DNA from: Kaistella polysaccharea
GTDB lineage: Bacteria; Bacteroidota; Bacteroidia; Flavobacteriales; Weeksellaceae
NCBI RefSeq assembly: GCF_020410745.1
Contig: NZ_CP084528.1
Coordinates: 1,302,001-1,366,000 of the forward strand
DNA: 64,000 nucleotides
Reading direction: 5' to 3'
Part shown: piece by piece, positions 27,112-35,210 of the stretch
How positions within the stretch are numbered: the stretch's first letter is position 1
Layout: the number at the start of each line of letters is the position of its first letter
Notes under the pieces: generated by a model
What the model saw: only the letters and a program-made list of their open reading frames with translations
The model's database searches: none
What the model was told of the DNA's origin: nothing
Position numbers and translations under genes: made by a program

Positions 27112-27145
27112 ATGAATGGTAAAGTGTATTGCCTTTACCATTCAT
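27112..27145 (+). terminator. Strong intercistronic hairpin between cytochrome c and nosZ
   Basis: ATGAATGGTAAAG and CTTTACCATTCAT pair perfectly over 13 bp around an eight-base loop. What follows is T-rich (TTCTTTTCC) but not a clean T run, so it may be a partial terminator, a processing site or a 3' stabiliser of the cytochrome message. Confidence 0.6.
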
Positions 27146-27185
27146 TTCTTTTCCTTTCTGTTCTGAAAGAAAAATCAATTAATAT

Positions 27186-29180
27186 ATGAAAACTTACAAA
27201 AAAATTGGACTCGCAGCGTTTGCTGCGATGAGTATCGTTGCATGTAAGCCCAAGGGCACGAAGAATGTCGTATCGGGTGATGCAGCGCAGAAGGTTTACG
27301 TTGCGCCAGGGCAGCACGATGAAGTTTACAACTTTGTCAGCGGTGGTTTTAACGGTCAGATTAGTGTTGTGGGACTGCCAAGTGGTAGAACACTGAAAAT
27401 CGTTCCTGTATTTTCAGTTCACCCAGAAAACGGATATGGTTTTAGCGAGGAAACGAAACCAATGCTTGAAACTTCTCACGGTTTTGTACCTTGGGATGAT
27501 CAGCATCACCTTGCTTTATCACAAACGAATGGCGAGATCGACGGTAGATATTTATTCGCCAATGCGAATAATACTCCACGTGTAGCAAAAATTGACCTCA
27601 AATCTTTCAAAACGACAGAGATTCTGGAGATTCCTAACTCTGCCGGTAACCACTCCTCTCCTTTCCTAACAGAAAATACAGAGTATGTAGTTGCAGGAAC
27701 ACGTTTCGCAGTACCAGCTGATGGTGCGGGCGACGTACCTATTGAATCTTTTAAAGAAAACTTCAAAGGTTATCTTTCTTTCATCGGAATTAATAAAGAA
27801 GATGGTAAAATGGACATTACGTTCCAAATTGAAGCGCCTGGTTTTAACTTTGACTTGTCACACGCAGGTAAAGGTAAATCGCATGGTTGGTTCTTTTTCT
27901 CTTGCTACAACTCCGAACAGGCAAATACACTTCTTGAAGTAAATGCTTCTCAGAATGAGAAAGATTTTATTATGGCAGTGAACTGGAAAAAAGCTGAAGA
28001 GTATTTGAAAGCTGGAAAAGCTAGAAAAATGGCGGTAGAATATGCTCACAATACTTATGATGAGTCTACGCATATGGCAAAATCAGAAATTTTGAAAGAA
28101 GTTTCTGTACTTTCTGCAAAAGAATTAAAAGACATCTGCTATTTGATTCCTTGTCCAAAATCTCCACACGGGTGTGATATTGATCCAACAGGAGAATATA
28201 TTATTGGATCTGGAAAATTGGCAGCATTAATCCCTGTCTTCAGTTTTGATAAATTAATGAAAGCAATTGCTGATAAAAACTTCGCTGGTGAATTTGATGG
28301 TATTCCAATCGTTAAATATGATGCAGTTTTACACGGTGAAGTTCAGAAACCTGGTTTAGGACCATTGCACACTGAATTTGATGGAAAAGGAAATGCCTAC
28401 ACTTCCATGTTCGTTTCTTCCGAAATTGTGAAATGGGACATTAAAACATTGAAAGTTTTAGACAGACAGCCAACTTTCTATTCTACAGGTCACCTTATGG
28501 TTGTTGGTGGAGACACTAAAAAACCTTACGGAAAATACCTAGTAGCGTATAATAAAATTACAAAAGACAGATATTTACCTACAGGTCCGGAATTGGCGCA
28601 ATCTGCCCAGCTTTTCGACATCACGGGTGATAAGATGAAACTGCTTCTGGATTTCCCAACCATTGGTGAACCCCATTATGCACAAGCAGGACCCGCCGAA
28701 CTGTTTACCAAAAATCAGGTTAAATTCTTCAAACTCGAAGAAAATAAACATAAATATGTAACCAAAGGTGAAGGTGAAAGTAAGGTCGTCCGCGAAGGGA
28801 ATAAAATCCATGTCTACATGACCTCAATCCGTTCTCACTTTGCTCCAGACAATATAGAAGGGGTAAAAGTAGGTGACGAAGTTTATTTCCACGTGACCAA
28901 CCTTGAACAGGATTGGGATGTCCCTCACGGATTCGCAATCAAAGGCGCACAGAATGCAGAACTACTCATTATGCCGGGTGAAACCAGCACACTGAAATGG
29001 GTTCCACTGAAACCAGGAATGTACCCGATGTACTGCACCGATTTCTGTTCAGCATTACACCAGGAAATGCAGGGATATGTAAGAGTATCTCCGGCTGGCA
29101 GCAACACTCCGCTTATTTATTCTTTGAATAATAAAAAGGACAATGCGCAAAGCCCAGTGAAAGAAGGTGAAACCAAATAA
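27186..29180 (+). CDS. nosZ: Nitrous oxide reductase, clade II
   Basis: NosZ reduces N2O to N2, the last step of denitrification, at a four-copper CuZ site fed by CuA. The 664-residue protein is made as a Sec-exported lipoprotein-like precursor (SIVAC, Cys20), not with a Tat signal, which marks clade II. The N-terminal seven-bladed propeller has the CuZ histidine pair in WDDQHHLA (107-108) and later SHGW, SPHGCD, LHTEFD and GEPHYAQ. The C-terminal cupredoxin domain has CuA ligands H581, C617, C621, H625 and M628. The residue two after the first cysteine is Asp rather than the Trp of clade I. A strong terminator follows the gene. Confidence 0.97.
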   Translation: MKTYKKIGLAAFAAMSIVACKPKGTKNVVSGDAAQKVYVAPGQHDEVYNFVSGGFNGQISVVGLPSGRTLKIVPVFSVHPENGYGFSEETKPMLETSHGFVPWDDQHHLALSQTNGEIDGRYLFANANNTPRVAKIDLKSFKTTEILEIPNSAGNHSSPFLTENTEYVVAGTRFAVPADGAGDVPIESFKENFKGYLSFIGINKEDGKMDITFQIEAPGFNFDLSHAGKGKSHGWFFFSCYNSEQANTLLEVNASQNEKDFIMAVNWKKAEEYLKAGKARKMAVEYAHNTYDESTHMAKSEILKEVSVLSAKELKDICYLIPCPKSPHGCDIDPTGEYIIGSGKLAALIPVFSFDKLMKAIADKNFAGEFDGIPIVKYDAVLHGEVQKPGLGPLHTEFDGKGNAYTSMFVSSEIVKWDIKTLKVLDRQPTFYSTGHLMVVGGDTKKPYGKYLVAYNKITKDRYLPTGPELAQSAQLFDITGDKMKLLLDFPTIGEPHYAQAGPAELFTKNQVKFFKLEENKHKYVTKGEGESKVVREGNKIHVYMTSIRSHFAPDNIEGVKVGDEVYFHVTNLEQDWDVPHGFAIKGAQNAELLIMPGETSTLKWVPLKPGMYPMYCTDFCSALHQEMQGYVRVSPAGSNTPLIYSLNNKKDNAQSPVKEGETK

Positions 29181-29191
29181 CAATTTAATTA

Positions 29192-29219
29192 AAGGGCAGT
29201 TTTCACTGCCCTTTTTTCT
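29192..29219 (+). terminator. Intrinsic terminator after nosZ
   Basis: AAAGGGCAGT-TTTC-ACTGCCCTTT with a run of T is a textbook terminator. It separates nosZ from the accessory genes, so those must rely on read-through or another promoter. Confidence 0.88.
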
Positions 29220-29327
29220 TTTTGATGATATCTCTCAGTTTGTAACTTTTATCACACCCAAGTTGAATTAAAGTGTCGAACTTTACAATAGGAACTCCTC
29301 AAAAGAAGGCACCTAAAAACAAACCTA

Positions 29328-29915
29328 ATGAAAACACTACCACTACACAAATGGTCAAAAATTTTGCTTATCATTTTAGGAATAGGCTTGGTGATCGCGA
29401 TTTTTGTACCGATCTGGTCTATCTATCTTAATGCTCCGCAATATCCCGAAGGTTTAGCAATGTTTATCCACTCTAATAAAGTGAGTGGTGAATACGAAAT
29501 TATCAACGGCTTAAATCATTACATCGGAATGAAAGAGATTCATGCAGATGAATTTTGGGAATTTAAAATCTTGCCGTTTGCCCTGGCTTTTTTTGCAGCA
29601 TTGTGCTTTTTGGCAGCTTTTCTAAACAGCCGAAAAATACTTTATGCATTAACCGCATTATTCCTGCTTTTCGGGATCGGATTTGTTATTGATTTTTGGC
29701 GATGGCTTTATGATTACGGCCACAACCTAAACCCTCATGCTGCGATTATTGTTCCCGGAATGTCTTATCAGCCACCCTTGTTTGGATACAAGCAATTACT
29801 TAATTTTGAAGTTTGGTCTTACCCAAATATTGGCGGAGGAATCATGATTGGAGCCGGAGTAATTTTACTTATCTTAGCATTTGTAGAATTTAGATCTGCT
29901 AAAAAAGCGATTTAA
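29328..29915 (+). CDS. Polytopic membrane protein of the nos cluster
   Basis: A 195-residue inner-membrane protein with about four helices (near 11-30, 84-102, 105-122 and 170-188). Between helices one and two a periplasmic loop carries QYPEGLAMFIHSNKVSG and INGLNHYIGMK, rich in His and Met. I recognise similar proteins beside nosZ/nosL in other Bacteroidota, but no function is assigned. The loop and the position before nosL suggest a role in copper delivery or electron transfer to NosZ. It starts 109 bases after the nosZ terminator and appears to lead the nosL-D-F-Y group. Confidence 0.72.
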   Translation: MKTLPLHKWSKILLIILGIGLVIAIFVPIWSIYLNAPQYPEGLAMFIHSNKVSGEYEIINGLNHYIGMKEIHADEFWEFKILPFALAFFAALCFLAAFLNSRKILYALTALFLLFGIGFVIDFWRWLYDYGHNLNPHAAIIVPGMSYQPPLFGYKQLLNFEVWSYPNIGGGIMIGAGVILLILAFVEFRSAKKAI

Positions 29916-29958
29916 TCATTACATTTTGATTGATAAAAAGTTGTATAAATTTAAAAAT

Positions 29959-30372
29959 ATGAAGTTATTTAAAAACATTCTTGTAGCAGCAAGTGTCATC
30001 ACTTTAGCATCTTGCGCAGAAAAAGGACCTCAAGAAATTACGGTAGGAAAAGATCAGTGCGATAATTGCAAAATGACCATTACAGAACCTAAATACGCGA
30101 CTCAATTACTGACAGAAAAAGGAAGAGTCTATAAATTTGATGATATTGCCTGTCTTCGCGATTATGAAGTTTCTAATTCAGAAACTACGGGAAATGCGAA
30201 AACTTACGTCGCAGATTATCCAAGTGGTAAATTTGTTGAGAGCAATACGGCAACCTTCATTAAAGGGGGTGATATTAAAAGCCCGATGGGTGGAAACACA
30301 CAAGCTTACTCCGATAAAGCAGCGGCTGAAAAAGCAGCAGCTGAACTTGGCGCAACCTTAACCAATCCATAA
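29959..30372 (+). CDS. nosL: NosL copper chaperone lipoprotein
   Basis: NosL is a periplasmic, outer-membrane-attached copper(I) chaperone for the CuZ site of NosZ. The 137-residue protein has a lipobox ASC (near residue 19), the conserved DQCDNCKM motif with Cys and Met ligands, KYATQLL, KFDDIACLRDY and a GGDIKSPMGGN segment near the end. The open frame extends 11 codons upstream, but the signal peptide fixes the start at 29959. It lies 43 bases after the membrane protein and 48 before nosD. Confidence 0.93.
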   Translation: MKLFKNILVAASVITLASCAEKGPQEITVGKDQCDNCKMTITEPKYATQLLTEKGRVYKFDDIACLRDYEVSNSETTGNAKTYVADYPSGKFVESNTATFIKGGDIKSPMGGNTQAYSDKAAAEKAAAELGATLTNP

Positions 30373-30420
30373 AAAAATGTGCAAACTTGTAGTCAATTAG
30401 GTCTACAACGAGTATGAAAC

Positions 30421-31659
30421 ATGAAAAAATTATCAGCAATCTTACTATTTTTACTTTTACCGGTCTTTGCATTTTCTGCAGTTTTAAAGGTCGGTAAAAA
30501 TGAACAGTATAAAAGCATTAAACAAGCTATCGCCGCCGCAAAAAGCGGCGATACTGTTTTAGTTCAAAAGGGAATTTACCGAGAAGGCACCATTGACTTG
30601 GAAAAATCAATTGCTTTAATTGGCATTGATCGACCTATTATTGATGGAAATTTTAAAGGAGAAATTATAACATTCCGCGCAGACCGAATTATCTTAAAAG
30701 GCTTTAAACTCATCAACAGCGGTCGCGATGAAATTCGCAGTGTAGCCGCCGTACATGTTTACACCAGCAGCAATTCTGTCATTGAAAATAATATTCTGGA
30801 GAATAATTACTTCGGAATCTATATCCAGCGTGGGTACCGAATTTTGATTAATAAAAATAAAATAACAACGGATCGGGGAACTTCCCAGGAAAATATCGGT
30901 GATGGCATTCACCTTTTAGGAAGTCAGGAAATTTGGGTTAAAAACAATTACATCAGCGGACATAAAGACGGAATTTACCTTGAAAAAAATATAAAATGCT
31001 ACGTTTATCATAATCTTTCCCGCGACAATTTGCGCTATGGCTTACACTTTATGTTTTCCAATGACAGCGTCTACACTTCTAATGTTTTCGATAATAATGG
31101 AGCTGGTGTTGCCGTCATGTACGCAATGAACGTGAGCATGTATCACAACAAATTCATCAATAACTGGGGCGACAGCGTGTACGGACTTTTATTAAAGGAA
31201 ATATCGTACAGTAAAATCAAAGGCAATATCTTTCAAAATAACACGACCGGAATCTTTGCCGATGGCGCTACCAAAATCGATTTTTACAACAATCAGTTTG
31301 AGGATAATGGCTGGGCTATAAAAATCAACGCCAACTGTATGGAAAATCGCGTCATACGAAACAATTTCATCAACAATACTTTCGATGTGAGCACGAGTGG
31401 TTCTGTGGTGATGAATGATTTCCGCTTCAATTACTGGGATAAATATGAAGGGTATGATTTAAATAAAGATAAAATTGGCGATGTGCCATTTCATCCTCTG
31501 AGTTTATATTCTGTTTTGGTTGAGCAGAATCCTTCTGTAATGCTTCTGTTTCGAAGCTTTTTAGTAGATATGTTAGACAAAACTGAAAAGATAATTCCCA
31601 GTCTTACACCAGAAAGTTTCGTTGATGATCAACCGGTTTTAAAACCAATAAAAATTTAA
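30421..31659 (+). CDS. nosD: NosD periplasmic copper-assembly protein
   Basis: A 412-residue exported protein (signal peptide 1-19) consisting of a right-handed parallel beta-helix with many N-rich turns (for example ENNILENNYFGIYI, NNQFEDNGWAIKI). NosD works with the NosF-NosY ABC transporter to assemble or mature the CuZ cluster. The C-terminal NYWDKYEGYDLNKDKIGD and a hydrophobic end match the family. It precedes nosF by 45 bases. Confidence 0.93.
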   Translation: MKKLSAILLFLLLPVFAFSAVLKVGKNEQYKSIKQAIAAAKSGDTVLVQKGIYREGTIDLEKSIALIGIDRPIIDGNFKGEIITFRADRIILKGFKLINSGRDEIRSVAAVHVYTSSNSVIENNILENNYFGIYIQRGYRILINKNKITTDRGTSQENIGDGIHLLGSQEIWVKNNYISGHKDGIYLEKNIKCYVYHNLSRDNLRYGLHFMFSNDSVYTSNVFDNNGAGVAVMYAMNVSMYHNKFINNWGDSVYGLLLKEISYSKIKGNIFQNNTTGIFADGATKIDFYNNQFEDNGWAIKINANCMENRVIRNNFINNTFDVSTSGSVVMNDFRFNYWDKYEGYDLNKDKIGDVPFHPLSLYSVLVEQNPSVMLLFRSFLVDMLDKTEKIIPSLTPESFVDDQPVLKPIKI

Positions 31660-31704
31660 CTTCATTATTTTCATATAAATAATGGTCAAACTTAGAGCTC
31701 CACG

Positions 31705-32439
31705 ATGGTAAAGCATCTGAAAGATATGATTGAAATTAATAATTTAACAAAGAAATTTAATAAGTTCACCGCCTTAGATGACGTGAATTTAACCTTCAGC
31801 AATGGTCATTCTATTGCCTTGATCGGCCCGAATGGATGTGGGAAAACCACCATGATTAAATGCATTCTTGGCTTAAATGTGGTAGAAGACGGCGATGTTT
31901 TGGTGGATGGAAAAAGCGTGAAAGAAGATTATAAATACCGGGAAATTATAGGCTATATGCCACAAATCGGGCGTTATCCGGAAAACATGACCATCGCAGA
32001 AACCATCAAGATGATCAAAGACACGCGCAACACTCCTGAAAATGAGTTGGATACGGAACTTCTGGAAGCATTTGATCTTCCCAGCATTTACGATAAAAAA
32101 ATGCGGACCCTTTCTGGTGGAACTACACAAAAAGTGAGTGCGGTTCTTGCTTTCCTTTTCGATCCGAAAGTAATTATTCTGGATGAACCTACTGCAGGAC
32201 TCGACCCACTTGCGACCGAAATCCTGAAAAACAAAATCATTCAGGAAAAGAATAAAGGCAAGTTGATCATCATCACTTCTCACCTTCTAAGTGAACTTGA
32301 TGACATAATAAGCGAAATCGTTTTCATGAATGAGGGGAAAGTAGTGGTCCATCAATCTGTAGAAGATCTGAAGAAAGAAACCAACACCGACAAGATCTCA
32401 GACGGAATTATTTCTATTTTAAAAGCCATGAGAAAATGA
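31705..32439 (+). CDS. nosF: NosF ABC transporter ATPase
   Basis: The ATPase partner of NosY, 244 residues, with Walker A GPNGCGKTT, Q-loop PQ in YMPQIGRYP, signature LSGGTTQ and Walker B VIILDEPT. It powers the NosDFY complex that prepares NosZ for copper insertion. The frame has an internal ATG at 31726 (MIEINNLTKKF) that matches the usual family start better and is a good alternative. Its stop overlaps the nosY start by four bases, implying translational coupling. Confidence 0.93.
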   Translation: MVKHLKDMIEINNLTKKFNKFTALDDVNLTFSNGHSIALIGPNGCGKTTMIKCILGLNVVEDGDVLVDGKSVKEDYKYREIIGYMPQIGRYPENMTIAETIKMIKDTRNTPENELDTELLEAFDLPSIYDKKMRTLSGGTTQKVSAVLAFLFDPKVIILDEPTAGLDPLATEILKNKIIQEKNKGKLIIITSHLLSELDDIISEIVFMNEGKVVVHQSVEDLKKETNTDKISDGIISILKAMRK

Positions 32440-33203
32440 ACAAGATAGCACGTTTTATATTATTTGATATTTTAAAAAATAAAATTGTAATTCTCTACAC
32501 GGTTTTACTTTTCATAATTTCTTGGTCCGTTTTAGGCCTCGACAGCAATTACACGAAAGCAACATTAAGTTTATTGAACGTAGTTTTACTCGTTGTTCCT
32601 CTGGTAAGTGTTATATTTTCAACAATTTACGTTTATAACAGCAGTCAGTTTATAGAGCTTTTATTGAGTCAGCCAGTGCCACGCGCAAGGGTTTGGTTCA
32701 ATCTTTTTTTAGGTCTTTCCACTGCTTTAGTGTTTGCTTTTCTCATTGGGTGCGGGATTCCCATCCTCTTATATTCATCTATAGAAACAGGCGCTTCACT
32801 TTTGATTACAGGAATATTTCTTTCCATTATTTTTACCTCTTTGGCCATGTTAGCTGCAATTTCTAGTCGAGATCGTGCAAAAGGAATTGGCGTTTCCATA
32901 TTTATCTGGATGTTTTTTGCCATTATTTATGATGGAATTTTACTCGTGCTGATGTTTCAGTTTGGCGATTACCCGATCGAAGGTATTATGGCCACGCTGG
33001 CTGCCGTAAATCCCATAGGATTATCGCGTATTTTCGTTCTTTTGCAATTGGATGTTGCTGCGATGTTAGGTCAGGCAGGTGCAATTTTCAAACAGGTATT
33101 TGGCTCTGGCGGAGGTCTTGTCATTTCCATGATTATCTTAACAATCTGGACATTTGTTCCTTTCCTTTGGTCCCTAATTAAATTCAATAAAAGAGATCTT
33201 TAA
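32436..33203 (+). CDS. nosY: NosY ABC transporter permease
   Basis: A 255-residue ABC-2 type permease with six predicted helices, the first near residues 15-33 and the last near 228-247. It has the NosY pattern YNSSQFIELLLSQPVPR after helix two. With NosF and NosD it forms the assembly complex for the CuZ site. It is the last clear gene of the nosL-D-F-Y group; the next gene has its own operator and promoter. Confidence 0.92.
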   Translation: MNKIARFILFDILKNKIVILYTVLLFIISWSVLGLDSNYTKATLSLLNVVLLVVPLVSVIFSTIYVYNSSQFIELLLSQPVPRARVWFNLFLGLSTALVFAFLIGCGIPILLYSSIETGASLLITGIFLSIIFTSLAMLAAISSRDRAKGIGVSIFIWMFFAIIYDGILLVLMFQFGDYPIEGIMATLAAVNPIGLSRIFVLLQLDVAAMLGQAGAIFKQVFGSGGGLVISMIILTIWTFVPFLWSLIKFNKRDL

Positions 33204-33240
33204 ACAAGTCGAAATTCATTTACTAATAAATGATAAAACT

Positions 33241-33307
33241 CACCTAATTAAGGTGTTATATTGTGACCGTAGTCATAACTTTTATCAGTTTATTACGCTT
33301 AATTTTA
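33241..33307 (+). promoter_or_regulatory. Promoter region of the fasciclin lipoprotein with Crp/Fnr-type operator
   Basis: The operator GTGACCGTAGTCATA (33263-33277) is the reverse of TATGACTACGGTCAC, 13 of 15 identical to the site at 26528. A -7-like element TAATTTTA (33300-33307, one mismatch) lies 33.5 bp downstream, the same spacing as at the nos promoter. A second inverted repeat, CACCTAATTAAGGTG, lies at 33241-33255, centred 22 bp upstream. Confidence 0.6.
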
Positions 33308-33368
33308 TACAGAAATAAAGGTTTAAAACCTGCCTCCAGTTTAAAAGTTAACAAATAAAATAAAGACT

Positions 33369-33923
33369 ATGAAAAAATCAATCATGATGCTTGCAGTTGT
33401 TGCACTCGCTTTCAGTTCGTGCACGAAAAACGAAGAAGCAGCTACCACCGAAACCACGAGCACAGAAAATGTGGCAGTTGGAGGTCAGGAAGCAGTACAG
33501 GACGACGAAAGCGCACCTGATATTGTAAAACTTGCGGTAAGCAACAAGGACTTATCAACTTTAGTTACCGGAGTTCAGGCAGCTGGTTTAGCAACTTCAT
33601 TAAGTAATGCAGGACCATTTACCGTTTTTGCACCGACGAATGAAGCGTTCGACAAATTACCTGCGGGAACATTGGATAATCTTTTAAAAGCTGAAAATAA
33701 GGATAAACTTAATGATATATTAAGTCACCACACCTACGTTGGTGTTATCAAGGCAGATCAGTTCACCGACGGACAAAATCTGGGAATGGTAGACGGAAAA
33801 TCGATTACCATAAAAATGGTTGATGGAAAACCAACGGTAAACGGAACAGCTCATATCATCGCTTCTGTCCCAGCTTCGAATGGAATGGTGCATGTTGTAG
33901 ATGCTGTAATCTTACCAGAATAA
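33369..33923 (+). CDS. Fasciclin (FAS1) domain lipoprotein
   Basis: A 184-residue lipoprotein: lipobox SSC near residue 19, an acidic Thr/Glu-rich linker (about 20-50), then one FAS1 domain with the H1 motif GPFTVFAPTNEAFDKLP and the H2 motif GMVHVVDAVILP. FAS1 domains mediate adhesion or act as small surface-binding modules; the ligand here is unknown. Placement under an operator shared with the nos genes suggests expression under the same conditions. It ends in a terminator shared with the convergent membrane protein gene. Confidence 0.9.
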   Translation: MKKSIMMLAVVALAFSSCTKNEEAATTETTSTENVAVGGQEAVQDDESAPDIVKLAVSNKDLSTLVTGVQAAGLATSLSNAGPFTVFAPTNEAFDKLPAGTLDNLLKAENKDKLNDILSHHTYVGVIKADQFTDGQNLGMVDGKSITIKMVDGKPTVNGTAHIIASVPASNGMVHVVDAVILPE

Positions 33924-33960
33924 AGACTGTTTTTTTAGAATTTCATTTAATGTTTTGTTG

Positions 33961-33993
33961 CACTTCCCGAGTAAATTTGGGAAGTGTTTTTTT
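33961..33993. terminator. Intrinsic terminator after the fasciclin gene
   Basis: CACTTCCC...GGGAAGTG with a ten-base loop and a seven-T run. The run overlaps the stop codon of the convergent gene. Confidence 0.85.
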
Positions 33994-35206
33994 ATAGCGT
34001 CTTCTTCTTCAAACTAACCAATATGGCAAGCAACGAAAACATCATTAATAATGAAACAGCAAGTAGAATCTCGGCTGCATAAGGGATCGCAACATACTGA
34101 ATCGAGAAAATACCCATCAGTCCCAAGACTGCTTCATTTAGGAAAATTCCTAAAAGCAGTAGTTTTAATGCCGTAGTTACAGGTTTCGTAATTTTGAAAA
34201 CGTTTGTTGCTAAAATTTGATTGAGTAGAAAAATAGACACACACATCAATAAAATCAAATGTAAATAAGCGATGATTACATTTCGAAAACCAAAGGCAAA
34301 CTGACTGAGCGCGGGAACATTGGAGCCCAATTGCAAAGCTATTTTAGCGAAGAATGCAAAACCAACGTACATTAAAACAAAACGTTGCAGCGCCGAAAAA
34401 TTAACCACCAGTTTTGGCCAATTTCTTTTTACAACACCGTACAATTTAACAGCAGCAACAGTCTGCGCTATTGTTGCAAGCAAAATCACGATAAGAATCC
34501 AAAGCGGAATTTTCATCCAAAGGACTGATAAACCGAAGCCAATTAATCCGCCAATAAACATCAGCCAGAAAATCAACTTATTTTCCTGCTCCGAAATTTC
34601 AGAACCTATTTGTTTAAGGGAAAGAATGAGAAAACCGATGCAACTGAAAATGAAGAAGCCATTATACTGAAAGTGAAGATAATAGTAGGTAGAAGCCAAA
34701 TATAGCGTCTGGTTCATATTTTCTGTCATCATCATATAACTGAGCGTAAAAACGCCAATGGAAGAAATGACGGCGAAAAACATTCCACCTAAAAACCAAG
34801 GTTTCACTAAATCGTGATTTCCTTTTAAATCTCTTATTAAATAGAAAAAGAAGACAAAACTTGTCAATAATGCCGCGGTAGATGCAGCGATCGACGCCCA
34901 AAAATATCCATTATAAATAAAACTCGGAATCATCACAAACGCTGCAATGGCATTAATGACCAATAAAATGTTATATTTTTTTAATTTATTTTCAGGTAAA
35001 ATTCCGTGTAAATATTTGATGATGAGAACATAAATAATCTGCGTGATCCACCCATAAAACGCAAAATGGGAATGTGCTTCCTGCACATGTTTTTGATCAA
35101 CGATCGGCAGCGAGTAGGCGATTTTATAACGCATAATACAGCCCAAGACAGCAACCAGTAAAAAATTAAACACAGAAAACCGGAGCCAAAATACAATATT
35201 CTTCAT
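33992..35206 (-). CDS. 12-TM heme-copper-oxidase-subunit-I-like membrane protein
   Basis: The 404-residue protein has about 12 hydrophobic helices, as in subunit I of heme-copper oxidases and NO reductases. Histidines sit at helix positions expected of heme or metal ligands: HVQEAHSHFAFYGW (H40, H45, H47), YYYLHFQYNG (H178) and IIAYLHLILLM (H316). It is shorter than NorB/CcoN and lacks the full set of copper-site histidines, so it is probably not a classical oxidase. Related proteins occur near denitrification genes in Bacteroidota. Two operators like those of the nos genes lie just upstream. A nitric-oxide-related role is an inference. The start at 35206 lies almost at the predicted transcript start, so the mRNA would be leaderless. 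Confidence 0.72.
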   Translation of the reverse strand: MKNIVFWLRFSVFNFLLVAVLGCIMRYKIAYSLPIVDQKHVQEAHSHFAFYGWITQIIYVLIIKYLHGILPENKLKKYNILLVINAIAAFVMIPSFIYNGYFWASIAASTAALLTSFVFFFYLIRDLKGNHDLVKPWFLGGMFFAVISSIGVFTLSYMMMTENMNQTLYLASTYYYLHFQYNGFFIFSCIGFLILSLKQIGSEISEQENKLIFWLMFIGGLIGFGLSVLWMKIPLWILIVILLATIAQTVAAVKLYGVVKRNWPKLVVNFSALQRFVLMYVGFAFFAKIALQLGSNVPALSQFAFGFRNVIIAYLHLILLMCVSIFLLNQILATNVFKITKPVTTALKLLLLGIFLNEAVLGLMGIFSIQYVAIPYAAEILLAVSLLMMFSLLAILVSLKKKTL

Positions 35207-35210
35207 ATTA

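Noticed and set aside
26547-27113. 188-codon open frame on the minus strand across the nos cytochrome c gene
   Set aside because: It is the antisense shadow of a gene with a clear signal peptide and heme motif. It also runs through the divergent promoter and has no recognisable domain.
29226-29237. TGA-TATCTC-TCA, a possible operator before the nosL group
   Set aside because: The core fits TGA-N6-TCA but the flanks match the consensus poorly, and no -7 element lies at the 33-35 bp spacing seen at the other sites.
31873-32283. 136-codon minus-strand frame within nosF
   Set aside because: NosF on the plus strand has all ATPase motifs; the antisense frame has none.
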